Assembly: GCA_000514715.1 (NCBI GenBank)
Contig: AZWL01000008.1
Span: 1 to 64,000 of the forward strand
From: Streptomyces sp. CNH099
Lineage (GTDB): Bacteria; Actinomycetota; Actinomycetes; Streptomycetales; Streptomycetaceae
Reading direction: 5' to 3'
DNA length: 64,000 bases
This document shows, piece by piece, positions 26,034-34,659 of this stretch (position 1 is its first letter; each line of letters begins with the position of its first letter). The notes beneath the pieces are model-generated. The model saw only the letters and a program-made list of their open reading frames with translations. It searched no databases and had not been told where the DNA came from. Both the position numbers and the translations under genes were made by a program.

Positions 26034-26336
26034 GTGGACACCGCTGAACCCGCTCTCATCTGCTCCGCCAAGGGCTGCCGCACGCCCGCCGTGTGGGTGC
26101 TCGCCTGGAACAACCCGAAGCTGCACACGCCCGAGCGCCGCAAGACGTGGCTGGCGTGCGCGGAACACCGGGAATATCTCAGCCAATTTCTCGGCGTCCG
26201 GGGGTTTCTCAAAGAGGTCGTGACCCTGACGGACTGGCAGGACGCGGAGAAGAGCGCGGCGCGGGACGCCGAGCAGGGCGCCGGGAACGACTCCGGGAAC
26301 GACGCCGGCGACCGGCCGGGACCGGAACGGGGCTGA
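26034..26336 (+). CDS. Small conserved protein with putative zinc site
   Basis: A 100-residue protein. CSAKGC near residue 10 and a later CAEHREY (Cys/His) could form a single zinc site; AVWVLAWNNPKLHTPERRK lies between them. The C-terminus is acidic and disordered. Streptomycete homologues are sometimes labelled acetone carboxylase, with no support I can see. TAGGCT ends 8 nt before the GTG and there is no Shine-Dalgarno, so it is probably leaderless. Confidence 0.72.
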   Translation: MDTAEPALICSAKGCRTPAVWVLAWNNPKLHTPERRKTWLACAEHREYLSQFLGVRGFLKEVVTLTDWQDAEKSAARDAEQGAGNDSGNDAGDRPGPERG

Positions 26337-26369
26337 GAACCGGCACCGCCCGCGCGCCGGGCCGTCCCC

Positions 26370-26411
26370 GGCCGTGCACCGGGCGGCTCCGGCCGTGCAC
26401 CGGGCGGCTCC
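26370..26411. repeat. 21-bp tandem duplication between convergent genes
   Basis: The 21-nt unit starting GGCCGTGCACC at 26370 is repeated exactly at 26391-26411. It lies between the convergent zinc-site protein and moaA genes. Neutral slippage is the simplest explanation. Confidence 0.8.
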
Positions 26412-26423
26412 GGCCCGCCGCCG

Positions 26424-27413
26424 TCAGCCGCCGATGGCGGACATCGGCCGGTCCGGCTGGACGAACGACGGATCGTCCAGCCCCGCGCCGGCCTTCTTGC
26501 CCCACATCGCCTCCCGCCACAGCCGCGCCACCTCCGCGTCCGGCGCGCCGGAGCGCAGCGCGCCCCGCAGGTCGGTCTCCTCGCGGGCGAACAGACAGTT
26601 GCGCACCTGCCCGTCGGCGGTCAGCCGGGTGCGGTCGCAGGCCCGGCAGAAGGGGCGGGTGACGGTGGCGATGACGCCGACCCGGGCCGGCCCGCCGGCC
26701 ACGAGCCAGCGCTCGGCCGGCGCGGAGCCGCGCGCGGCCGTGCCCTCCGGGGTCAGCTCGAAGCGGGTGCGCAGGGAGGCGAGGATCTCGCCGGCGGTGA
26801 TCATGCCGTCGCGCTGCCAGCCGTGCTGCGCGTCGAGGGGCATCTGCTCGATGAACCTCAGCTCGTAGCCCTCGGCGACGGCCCAGGCGAGCAGGTCGGG
26901 GGCCTCGTCCTCGTTGACCCCGGGCATCAGCACGCTGTTGACCTTCACCGGCTCCAGCCCGGCGGCCCGGGCGGCGGCGAGGCCGCGGAGCACGTCGTCG
27001 TGGCGCCGGCGCCGGGTGAGCCGGTGGAACACGTCGGGCCGCAGGGTGTCCAGCGAGACGTTGACCCGGTCGAGGCCCGCGGCCTTGAGGGCGGGGGCCG
27101 TGCGCTCCAGTCCGATGCCGTTGGTGGTCAGGGAGAGCCGCGGCCGGGGGGACAGCGCGGCGCAGCGCTCGACTATGCCGACGAGCCCGGGGCGCAGCAG
27201 CGGCTCGCCGCCGGTGAAGCGCACCTCGGTCACGCCCAGCTCGACGACCGCGAGGCGGACGAGGCGGACGATCTCGTCGTCGGTGAGCAGCTCGGGTTTG
27301 CCGAGCCACTGAAGCCCTTCTTCCGGCATGCAGTACGTGCACCGGAGGTTGCAGCGGTCGGTGAGCGAGACGCGCAGGTCGGTGGCGACCCGTCCATAGG
27401 TGTCGCGCAGCAT
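26424..27413 (-). CDS. moaA: GTP 3',8-cyclase MoaA
   Basis: A 329-residue radical-SAM enzyme for the first step of molybdenum-cofactor synthesis. The N-terminal cluster motif is C21-C25-C28 (RCNLRCTYCMPEEG). RFTGGEPLLRPGL carries the SAM-binding GGE. A second cluster motif sits near the C-terminus (CRACDRTRLTADGQVRNC), and the chain ends in GG, the activating Gly-Gly of MoaA. The ATG at 27413 has GGGAGG upstream. No other moa gene is in the window. Confidence 0.96.
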   Translation of the reverse strand: MLRDTYGRVATDLRVSLTDRCNLRCTYCMPEEGLQWLGKPELLTDDEIVRLVRLAVVELGVTEVRFTGGEPLLRPGLVGIVERCAALSPRPRLSLTTNGIGLERTAPALKAAGLDRVNVSLDTLRPDVFHRLTRRRRHDDVLRGLAAARAAGLEPVKVNSVLMPGVNEDEAPDLLAWAVAEGYELRFIEQMPLDAQHGWQRDGMITAGEILASLRTRFELTPEGTAARGSAPAERWLVAGGPARVGVIATVTRPFCRACDRTRLTADGQVRNCLFAREETDLRGALRSGAPDAEVARLWREAMWGKKAGAGLDDPSFVQPDRPMSAIGG

Positions 27414-27472
27414 GGTGACGGCCCTCCCACGGCGGTACCTGACCTTTCGCAGCCTACGTCAGGCCCCTGACA

Positions 27473-27489
27473 TTCAACACTCTGTTGAA
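27473..27489. promoter_or_regulatory. Inverted repeat between moaA and the subtilase gene
   Basis: TTCAAC-ACTCT-GTTGAA is a perfect 6-nt inverted repeat with a 5-nt centre, about 60 nt upstream of moaA. It overlaps a possible moaA -35 (TTGAAT), though the matching TAGGCT is only 15 nt away. An operator role is possible but unproven. Confidence 0.4.
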
Positions 27490-27585
27490 ATCACGGGGCG
27501 GCAGCCGCCCGCGTACGGGTGTGGCGGCCGGGCCGCACGGGGCCTGACGTGCCCGACACGCCAAAAGTCACTGCAGGGCGATGTA

Positions 27586-27615
27586 TTGATGGGCGCGGGT
27601 GATCAGCGCTACGTT
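27586..27615 (+). promoter_or_regulatory. Promoter candidate for the subtilase gene
   Basis: TTGATG (27586-27591), 18-nt spacer, TACGTT (27610-27615). It predicts a leader of about 60 nt before the ATG at 27682, which has GGAG upstream. Confidence 0.5.
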
Positions 27616-27681
27616 CGCTTGCCGTGTACCTGACCGCGGATCCGTCCGCGGCGGTTTCCGAACCGATGATCTGGAGATCCC

Positions 27682-29205
27682 ATGACTCATCTCCGACCCC
27701 GCGGCCGGCGCCTGCTGGCGGTGCCCCTCGGGCTGACCCTCGCGGCGGCGCTCGGCCTCCTGCCGGGGGCGGCGTCCGCCGCGTCGGCGCCCGAGCCGGG
27801 CGGTGGCGCCGCCGCGGCGGCCGACGAGACCCTTTCCTACGTGGTCAACACCAAGACCGACCGCAGGACGATCGCCCGGGTGCGGGACGCGATCGGCGAC
27901 GCGGACGGCTCGGTGGTCGTCACGTACAAGAAGATCGGCGTGTTCGTCGCCCACTCCACCAACCCGGACTTCGCGGCGGAGCTGCGCGACGTGCGCGGCG
28001 TGCAGTCCGCGGGCGCGACCCGCACCGCGCCGCTGAAGCCGTCGGCGACGCTGGAGACCAGCGCACCGGACGTCTACGAGGGCGCCGCCGAGGCCCGTTC
28101 GCAGGACCCGGACGTCGAGCCGCTGGAGAACGAGCAGTGGGACCTGCCGGCCATCGGTGCCGACAAGGCGCACAAGATCTCGATCGGCAGCCGCGATGTG
28201 ACCGTCGGCGTCATCGACACCGGCGTGGACGACCGGCACCCCGATCTCGAGGCCAACTTCTCCGCCGAGCAGTCCGCCAGCTGCGTCGGCGGCGTCGCCG
28301 ACACCGAAGAGGGCGCCTGGCGGCCCTTCGACCCGCAGGGCGACTACCACGGCACCCACGTCGCGGGCGAGATCGCCGCGGCCCGCAACGGCGTCGGCGT
28401 GGCCGGCGTCGCGCCGGGCGTGCAGGTCGCCTCGCTCAAGGTGAGCGAGCCCGACACCGCGCTGTTCTTCGCGGAGGCCGTCGTCTGCGCCTTCGTCTTC
28501 GCGGGCGACCACGGCATCGAGATCACCAACAACAGCTACTACATCGACCCGTGGCTCTACAACTGCCTCGACGACCCCGACCAGCGGGCCATCGTGGACG
28601 CGGTGAACCGGGCCTCGAAGTACGCCATGGGCAAGGGCACCCTGCACCTCGCCGCGGCCGGCAACTCCAACGACGACCTGGCCTCCGACGAGATCGTGGA
28701 CGACTCCAGCCCCGACGACAGCACGCCGGTGGAGCGCACGATCGACCCGTCCGAGTGCTGGGACGTGCCCACGCAGCTGCCGGGCATCGTGACCGTCTCC
28801 GCGACCGGCGTGGACGACGACAAGTCGTACTACTCCAGCTATGGCAAGAGGGTCGTGGACGTCGCCGCGCCCGGCGGCGACGGCTACCAGATCCCGGACA
28901 CGCCGTCGAAGAACGGCCGCATCCTGTCCACCCTGCCGGAGAACCGGTACGGCTGGCTGCAGGGCACGTCGATGGCGAGCCCGCACGCCGCCGGCGTCGC
29001 CGCGCTGATCAAGAGCGAACACAAGTGGCTCTCGCCCACCCTGCTGCACCTGATGCTGAAGGCGCAGGCGGACAACCCGGGCTGCCCGGAGTTCTACGAC
29101 CCGGACGGCAACGGCGTGGAGGACTCCACCTGCACCGGCGGCAAGCGGTACAACGGCTTCTACGGGGCGGGGATCGTGGACGCCCACGACGCGGTACGGC
29201 GGTGA
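27682..29205 (+). CDS. Secreted S8 (subtilisin-like) serine protease
   Basis: A 507-residue preproprotein: signal peptide to about residue 33 (ASAASA), a propeptide of about 110 residues, then the S8 domain. The catalytic triad is D179 (VIDTGVD), H223 (HGTHVAG) and S430 (GTSMASPH), with oxyanion N328 (AAGN). Several cysteines (201, 269, 295, 359 and others near the C-terminus) suggest disulphides. There is no P-domain or sorting signal, so it is probably released. It degrades protein outside the cell; specificity unknown. Confidence 0.93.
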   Translation: MTHLRPRGRRLLAVPLGLTLAAALGLLPGAASAASAPEPGGGAAAAADETLSYVVNTKTDRRTIARVRDAIGDADGSVVVTYKKIGVFVAHSTNPDFAAELRDVRGVQSAGATRTAPLKPSATLETSAPDVYEGAAEARSQDPDVEPLENEQWDLPAIGADKAHKISIGSRDVTVGVIDTGVDDRHPDLEANFSAEQSASCVGGVADTEEGAWRPFDPQGDYHGTHVAGEIAAARNGVGVAGVAPGVQVASLKVSEPDTALFFAEAVVCAFVFAGDHGIEITNNSYYIDPWLYNCLDDPDQRAIVDAVNRASKYAMGKGTLHLAAAGNSNDDLASDEIVDDSSPDDSTPVERTIDPSECWDVPTQLPGIVTVSATGVDDDKSYYSSYGKRVVDVAAPGGDGYQIPDTPSKNGRILSTLPENRYGWLQGTSMASPHAAGVAALIKSEHKWLSPTLLHLMLKAQADNPGCPEFYDPDGNGVEDSTCTGGKRYNGFYGAGIVDAHDAVRR

Positions 29206-29267
29206 GGGCCGGCCGGTGACGTAGCTCCGACCGCGCTCGGGGGCGGCCCGCGGGGCCTCCCCCACCC

Positions 29268-29305
29268 GGCCGGGCGGCGGTGCCTCAGGGCGCCGCCGCC
29301 CGGCC
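29268..29305. terminator. Terminator at the subtilase/lysoplasmalogenase junction
   Basis: A 13-bp perfect inverted repeat (29268-29280 with 29293-29305) whose loop contains the stop codon of the convergent gene at 29285. It probably terminates the subtilase transcript. Confidence 0.65.
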
Positions 29306-30088
29306 TTCGCCGTCCGCGGGCGCGGGCGCCGCCGCGGCGGCCGGGGCCGGGGCCGGGGCCGGCGGGACCGTGGCAGCCGCCGCGGTGCGGCGCAGCACGC
29401 CGTCCGCGAGGAGGTACTGGGCGGCCAGATACGTCGCCATCACCCAGAACCCGGCGGCGGGCGGCTGCGGCAGGCCGGCGAGGTCGGTGGCGATGAGGGC
29501 GTCGGAGAGCAGGAAGAGCGCGCCGCCCGCGCCGGCGCGCGGCCCGAACCGCGCGGCGCCGAGCGCCATCGCGGCGAGCAGCAGGCTGTACGCGGCGACC
29601 GGGCCGCGCAGCCCGGCGTCGAGCCCGGGCCACAGGGCGGCGACGCCGGCGGCCCAGGCGGCCGCGTACCCGGCGGCGAGACGCCGCTCCGGCCGGCCGG
29701 GCAGACGGGCCTGCCGCCGGAACAGCGTCAGGTAGCAGACGTGCCCGGCGGCGAACGCCCCCATCCCGGCCAGGAACGGCCCGTCCCCGCCCGGTTGCAG
29801 CAGCACGTCACCGGCCCACCCGCAGACCAGCCCGGCGACCAGCGCCCGCGGCGCGCCGCGGGCGGCGGCGTGGCCGGCGAGGGCGGGCAGCAGCAGCGGC
29901 TTGGTCCCGTGCACGAGCCAGTCGACCCCGGCGAGCTGCCCGGTCAGGTGCACGGCGGCGACCGCCGCGAACGCCCCGGCCGCACCCCGCGCCACGGCGC
30001 CGCGACTCACCCGGGAGCGCCGGCGGGGACGGCGGGCGGGCACGGCGGCTTCGGTCACGGGCTCAGTCTGGCGCACCGGCCGCCGCAT
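29285..30088 (-). CDS. Lysoplasmalogenase (YhhN/TMEM86 family)
   Basis: A 267-residue polytopic membrane protein with about eight hydrophobic helices. Family motifs are visible: a lysine in the TKPLLLPAL segment, CGWAGDVLL, GMGAFAAGHVCYLTLF, and ALFLLSDALIA. The family hydrolyses the vinyl-ether bond of lysoplasmalogens; activity has not been shown in streptomycetes. The tail is low-complexity Ala/Pro. The start is ATG 30088 or GTG 30058; both lack a strong Shine-Dalgarno. Confidence 0.85.
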   Translation of the reverse strand: MRRPVRQTEPVTEAAVPARRPRRRSRVSRGAVARGAAGAFAAVAAVHLTGQLAGVDWLVHGTKPLLLPALAGHAAARGAPRALVAGLVCGWAGDVLLQPGGDGPFLAGMGAFAAGHVCYLTLFRRQARLPGRPERRLAAGYAAAWAAGVAALWPGLDAGLRGPVAAYSLLLAAMALGAARFGPRAGAGGALFLLSDALIATDLAGLPQPPAAGFWVMATYLAAQYLLADGVLRRTAAAATVPPAPAPAPAAAAAPAPADGEGRAAAP

Positions 30089-30137
30089 GTCTTCGCAGGT
30101 GGACCCGTCTCGTACGGAAACTCCGGGGCCGGCTCCC

Positions 30138-30985
30138 CTACGCCGAACCCGCCGGATACGGCAGGTCCAGCCGCGCGAGCACGGCCGGGTCGAGGACGAT
30201 CCGGATGGCGGTTATCCGCTCGTCGGCGACGGTGAACGCGAGGACCGCCTGCGGCGTGCCGTCCCCGTGCCACGCGACGAGCCCGGGTGCACCGTCCACG
30301 AGCGCCGCCCGCCCCCGCGCGGCGGCACCGGCGGACAGCTGCGCGCCGGCGGCGACCCTGGTGGCGCCGAGGGTGACGACGGGGCCGGAGGGGGTGTCGA
30401 CGGTCAGCCGCACCTCGGGGTGGAGGACCCGCAGCAGCTCAGCGAAGTCGCCGCCGCGGGCCGCCGCGAGGAAGGCGTCGACCACCGCGCGCTGCTCCCG
30501 CCCGGCGCCGGCCGGCGGCTCGCCCGCCCGCACCTTTCTGCGGGCGCGGCTGGCGAGCATCTTGGTGGCGGCGGTGGACTTGCCGAGGATCCGGCCGATC
30601 TCCTCGAACGGCACGGCGAACAGGTCGTGCAGCACGAACGCCAGCCGCTCGCCGGGGCCGAGCGACTCCAGCACGACGAGGAGCGCGAGCCCGACGGAGT
30701 CGGCGAGCACCGCGTCGTCCTCGGGCGCGGGGGCGTCGTCGAGCACCGTGACCTCGGGCAGGCGGTCGTCGCCGGCCGCCTCGGGGCGGGCCCGGCGGGA
30801 TCCGGCCGGTGACGGTGGTGAGCCAGCCGGGGAGGTTCCGGATGGCCGCCGCCCTGGCGGGACAGGCGCAGCCACGCCTCCTGGACGGCGTCCTCGGCGT
30901 CGGCGTGCGAGCCCAGCATGCGGTACGCGACCGCGCGCAGCCGGTCGCGTTCGGCTTCGAAGACGTCGGTGGTGGGATCGCGCAT
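30138..30985 (-). pseudogene. ECF41-type (SigJ-like) sigma factor, broken by two frame changes
   Basis: Three frames are needed to read one sigma factor. Frame 1 from ATG 30985 gives [20 protein letters not shown] through the sigma-2 start to LRLSRQ. Frame 2 gives [15 protein letters not shown]. Frame 3 from about 30800 gives [17 protein letters not shown], sigma-4 ([20 protein letters not shown]) and a SnoaL-like C-terminus ending DLPYPAGSA. The first break lies in a GGC run near 30848. The second looks like loss of about 20 nt (the usual CLDMLRAR part of sigma-2). ECF41 factors typically carry a SnoaL tail and neighbour CMD genes, as here. Confidence 0.8.
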
Positions 30986-31068
30986 GCGGTTACCTTCCTC
31001 GGTTCTGCTCCGTCATGGGGGATGACGGGCCCGAAGGGGCTCCGGTAACCGACGAAGGAGCAGGACCG

Positions 31069-31341
31069 ATGGAAGCACGCCTCCCGAGCCAGGACGACCC
31101 CGAGGTGAGCACGGCGGTCCGGCACCTCTACACGGACGCGGAGCGGGCGGCCCTCGCCCTGGCGGAGGCGGCCACCCGGCTCCAGGACGGGGCACCGGGG
31201 GTGACGGACGAGGTCTGGGCCGCGGCGGCGGAGCACTTCGACGAGAAGCAGCTGGGCGCCCTCACCCTGGAGATCGCGCTGACCAACTTCTTCAACAGGA
31301 TCAACCACACGCTCAGGGAGCAGGCCGGGAAGACCTGGTGA
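31069..31341 (+). CDS. Truncated carboxymuconolactone-decarboxylase-like protein
   Basis: An intact 90-residue frame with AAGGAG before the ATG. The start EARL and the C-terminal two-thirds ([47 protein letters not shown]) match AhpD/CMD proteins of about 150 residues. Roughly 65 residues between them, including the redox CxxC segment, are missing, as if by an in-frame internal deletion. It cannot have normal CMD activity and is probably a remnant. It is divergent from the broken ECF41 gene, its usual partner. Confidence 0.7.
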   Translation: MEARLPSQDDPEVSTAVRHLYTDAERAALALAEAATRLQDGAPGVTDEVWAAAAEHFDEKQLGALTLEIALTNFFNRINHTLREQAGKTW

Positions 31342-31378
31342 GCGCGGGCGGGGAAGGCGACGGGGGCCGCGGCGGGGA

Positions 31379-31625
31379 CGGGTGCCAGCCGGGTGGGCGG
31401 AAGACGTGGGACAGGCGCTCGCGCCAGTCGCCGGCCGCGCGTACGTCCCGGGCGAGGGCCGCGTACTCGTGGCGACGCGCAGCGGGTTGTAGGTGGTGAT
31501 GTTCTTCGTCAGCCCGTAGCGGCACGCCTCCCCCTCCGGCTCGAAGGAGCCGAACAGCCGGTCCCAGACGATGAGGATGCCGCCGGAGTTGCGGTCCAGG
31601 TAGGTGCCCTGGGCGATCGGGCATG
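31379..31625 (-). pseudogene. Remnant of a sterol desaturase/fatty-acid hydroxylase gene
   Basis: One minus-strand frame reads [20 protein letters not shown], then [20 protein letters not shown] second frame continues [20 protein letters not shown] and PPGWHP. Together they match the C-terminal end of membrane sterol-desaturase-family proteins ([22 protein letters not shown] signature). The N-terminal part with the histidine clusters is absent and a frameshift lies near 31470, so this is a non-functional 3' stub. Confidence 0.75.
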
Positions 31626-31714
31626 TCTCGCACCATAGAGCGGAGTCCGCGGCTCCGCCGGGCGCGGTTACCGACCGGTTCGGCCGGCGGTCGCCGCGCG
31701 GCGGGCGGCGCAGG

Positions 31715-32680
31715 TCAGGCGGTGCGGGCGGGGGCCGGGGGGCGGTGGGGGGCGGGGGTGCGGCGCGGGCGCGGGGCGGGTGAGACGGGCAGCTGGTCGG
31801 TGTGCCGGCGGGCCAGGCGGAGGACCGCACGCAGCGTAGGCTCCGCCGAGCCCGGGACCGAGCGCCAGCGGGCCTCGATGGCCACCGGGCCGGGGCGACT
31901 GGCGAGCGGGAGGTCGACGAGCCCGCCGTCCTCCAGGTCCCGTACGACCGCCAGCCGCGGCAGCAGCGCCAGGCCGCGGCCGTGCGCCGCCAGCCGGCGC
32001 AGCGCGGGCAGGGAGCCGGCGGCCGTGGCGGCGCGGACGCGGCCGGTGAGGTCGCGGCTGAGGCGGTCGTAGAGCACGGTGGAGCTGCACCCGGGCTCCG
32101 CGACGAGGAAGTCGGCGGCCAGCACGTCCGCCTCCGTCACCTCGTCCGCGTCCGCGAGCGGATGGGCCGGGCCGGCGACGACCACGACCTCCTCGTGGCC
32201 GACGACGGCGCTGGGGCCCGGGGCCGGGCTGCCGTCGTCGAAGTGGAAGACGAGGTCCAGCTCCCCGGCGGCCAGCTGCTCCGCCAGCAGCTCGCGCGGC
32301 CCGACGACGACGCTGATCTCCGCGTCCGCGTCCGGCCCGCCGGCGCCGTAGCCCAGCGCGGTGACGATGTCCGGCAGCCACTCCCCCGCCAGCGTCTCCG
32401 GCGCCCCGACGCGCAGCCGGGGCCGGGCCGCCGCGGCGGCCCGGCGCATGCGCTCGTCGACCTCCAGCGCCTCGCGCGCGTACGGCAGCAGCCGGCGGCC
32501 GGCGTCGGTGAGGGAGGCGCCGGCGGAGGTGCGGACCACGACCGTCACGCCGAGTTCCTGCTCCAGCCGGCGCAGTTGGGCGCTGAGGCTGGACTGCGCG
32601 TAGCCCAGGCGCTCGGCCGCCGCGGATATCCCGCCGGTCTCGGCCACTGTCACGAAGGCGCGCAGATATCGTGAGTCCAC
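31715..32680 (-). CDS. LysR-family transcriptional regulator
   Basis: A 321-residue LTTR. The helix-turn-helix is at about residues 1-60 ([35 protein letters not shown]), followed by a linker helix and a periplasmic-binding-like effector domain ([20 protein letters not shown]). The C-terminus is Pro/Arg-rich and disordered. The GTG at 32680 starts at DSRYLRAF, the normal LTTR start. No divergent target gene is adjacent, so the regulon is unknown. Confidence 0.9.
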   Translation of the reverse strand: MDSRYLRAFVTVAETGGISAAAERLGYAQSSLSAQLRRLEQELGVTVVVRTSAGASLTDAGRRLLPYAREALEVDERMRRAAAAARPRLRVGAPETLAGEWLPDIVTALGYGAGGPDADAEISVVVGPRELLAEQLAAGELDLVFHFDDGSPAPGPSAVVGHEEVVVVAGPAHPLADADEVTEADVLAADFLVAEPGCSSTVLYDRLSRDLTGRVRAATAAGSLPALRRLAAHGRGLALLPRLAVVRDLEDGGLVDLPLASRPGPVAIEARWRSVPGSAEPTLRAVLRLARRHTDQLPVSPAPRPRRTPAPHRPPAPARTA

Positions 32681-32857
32681 CCTGGGATCGTGTCACCGCC
32701 CTCTTCGCCCGCGCCATCACTTTTTGCATGGACGCGCCATACGATACGGCCCGCCCCCCGGCGCGAAGTCGCCGAGGGGGCCGGGGAGTTGGCCGCCCCG
32801 GGGAACGGCCGCCGCGCGCCGGGGGCGCTCCCTCGTCGCCGCTCCCGGCGCGGGCCG

Positions 32858-33208
32858 TCACGCCGCGGCATCGAGCCCGAACTCGTCCAGATCGATCCCG
32901 GACCACGCCAGCTCGATGAGCACGTCCACCGCCCGCCGGCCGTCCGGCACCTCGGCGATCAGCACCGCCGGGTCGGCGCCCAGCAGCGGCGGCACGTCGA
33001 GGACGAGCGCGAGCAGCCGCCGCGCCTCGGCGCGGCGCGCGGGCCGGGCCAGCCGCAGCCGCAGGTGCCGGACGGGCCCGGCGGCCGCGGCCCACCGCCC
33101 GGCGCCGTCCCCCACGTCGTCCCGCAGCGCTTCCCGTACGGCGTCCCGCGGCGCCGCCGGCTGCGGGATCCGTACGCGCTGGTCTCCGGCTGCTCCGTGA
33201 AGGGGCAT
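32858..33208 (-). CDS. Hypothetical protein, 116 residues
   Basis: ATG at 33208 is preceded by GGGAGG at 6 nt. The product is Arg/Ala/Leu-rich, with a hydrophobic patch (RRLLALVLDVPPLLGADPAV) and an acidic end (ELAWSGIDLDEFGLDAAA). No signal peptide and no family recognised. Upstream in-frame codons add a Pro/Arg-rich segment without a ribosome site. Confidence 0.55.
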   Translation of the reverse strand: MPLHGAAGDQRVRIPQPAAPRDAVREALRDDVGDGAGRWAAAAGPVRHLRLRLARPARRAEARRLLALVLDVPPLLGADPAVLIAEVPDGRRAVDVLIELAWSGIDLDEFGLDAAA

Positions 33209-33426
33209 GGTGGGCCTCCCGTCTGCCGTGCACTGCCGGCCGTCCGGCGGCCGGCCGTCTTCGGGTTCCACGATCCGCCTCTCCCCGCGGTCCGTCATCG
33301 TCCGCCGAGCGGCTTGCGCGCTGCGGTCGGGGGCGTACGGGCGCGGCGCCTGCAACCTGCGCAGCAGCGCCCGCTGCGCCTGCCGGAGGACGCCTGACCG
33401 GGGCCGACTGGTCTACGGTGCAGGAC

Positions 33427-34659
33427 ATGACGGCGGCAGCGCAGACGGAGGCGAACAGCGAGCGCGCGGTCTTCCGCTACCTCACGACGGCGATCGAGGG
33501 CGGGCGGGAGTCGGCGCGCAACTCCCGCGTGTGCCCCAAGGACGCGGGCTTCGCCGCCGCCGTGGCGCTCGCCTCGGTGGGCACGATGCTGCTGGCGCCC
33601 GACGGCCGGCACGGCTTCGACGCGCTCGCCTGGGTGCTCGGCACGGTGGGCAGCGCGGCGCTGGTCGGCTCGCACCGCTTCCCGCGCACGGTGCTCGCGG
33701 TCACGGCGCTCGCCATGGTCGCCTACCAGCTCCGCGGCTACCCCGACGGCAGCCCGGTGCTGCCGATGCTGGTCGCCGTCTACCGCTGCATCCGGAGCGG
33801 GCACCGCGCCTTCTTCGTCGTCACCGCCCTCGCCACCCTCGCCGTCGGCCTCGGGTCGCTGCCCCTGCTCTCCCTCGGCGACGAGGCGCTGCGGGCGGCG
33901 CTGGAGAAGCGGCTGCTGTCGTTCGGCTGGGTGGTGGCGTGCGCGATGGGCGCCGCGATGCGCATCCAGCACGAGGCGATGCTCGCCCAGGCCGAGGAGC
34001 GGGCCGCCGAGAACGCGCAGCGCAGCGCCGACGAGGAGCGGCTGCGCATCGCCCGCGAGCTGCACGACACCCTCACCCACAGCATCTCCGTGATCAAGGT
34101 GCAGGCCGGGGTGGCCGTGCACCTGGCGAAGAAGCGCGGCCAGGAGCCCACCTCGGCGCTGCTCGCCATCCAGGAGGCCAGCGGCGACGCCGCCCGCGAG
34201 CTGCGCTCCACGCTGCACGTGCTGCGCAACGCGGACGGCGGCCCCGAGGCCGTCGGCCTCGAACGGCTGCCGGAGCTGGTGGAGCGGGCCCGGGGCTCCG
34301 GGGTGCCGGCCACGGTGGCCGTCGCCGGCGAGCGGGTGCCGCTCCCGGCGGAGGTGGACCGGGCCGCGTACCGGATCGTGCAGGAGTCGCTGACGAACGT
34401 CGCCCGGCACGCGGGACCGGCGGCGGCGGTGGACGTGCACGTGTCGTACACGGCGGACAAGGTCGTCGTGCAGGTCGACGACGACGGGGGCGGCGACCCC
34501 GGGGCGCCGCCGCAGCCGGGCATCGGGCTGACCGGGATGCGCGAGCGCGTCACCGCGCTCGGCGGCGCCCTGCACGCCGCGCCCCGCCCGGAGGGCGGCT
34601 TCCGGGTACGCGCCGAGTTGCCGCTGCGGCAGCCGGGCGGGGCGGAGGCGGCCCCGTGA
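33427..34659 (+). CDS. Membrane sensor histidine kinase (NarL-partner type)
   Basis: A 410-residue kinase with four hydrophobic segments in the first 180 residues. HisKA_3 carries phospho-acceptor H213 (RIARELHDTLTHSISVIKVQ), and the HATPase domain has YRIVQESLTNVARHA, VDDDGGGD and GLTGMRERV. The ATG at 33427 is preceded by TACGGT (33414-33419) at 7 nt and no Shine-Dalgarno, so probably leaderless. The response regulator overlaps its stop. Confidence 0.91.
   Translation: MTAAAQTEANSERAVFRYLTTAIEGGRESARNSRVCPKDAGFAAAVALASVGTMLLAPDGRHGFDALAWVLGTVGSAALVGSHRFPRTVLAVTALAMVAYQLRGYPDGSPVLPMLVAVYRCIRSGHRAFFVVTALATLAVGLGSLPLLSLGDEALRAALEKRLLSFGWVVACAMGAAMRIQHEAMLAQAEERAAENAQRSADEERLRIARELHDTLTHSISVIKVQAGVAVHLAKKRGQEPTSALLAIQEASGDAARELRSTLHVLRNADGGPEAVGLERLPELVERARGSGVPATVAVAGERVPLPAEVDRAAYRIVQESLTNVARHAGPAAAVDVHVSYTADKVVVQVDDDGGGDPGAPPQPGIGLTGMRERVTALGGALHAAPRPEGGFRVRAELPLRQPGGAEAAP

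Noticed and set aside
30987..31051. CGGTTACC...GGTAACCG inverted repeat between the broken sigma gene and the CMD remnant, as an ECF41 promoter pair
   Set aside because: It does not resemble the ECF41 promoter consensus I know (TGTCACA/CGTC), and one copy abuts the sigma ATG, so it is likely chance.
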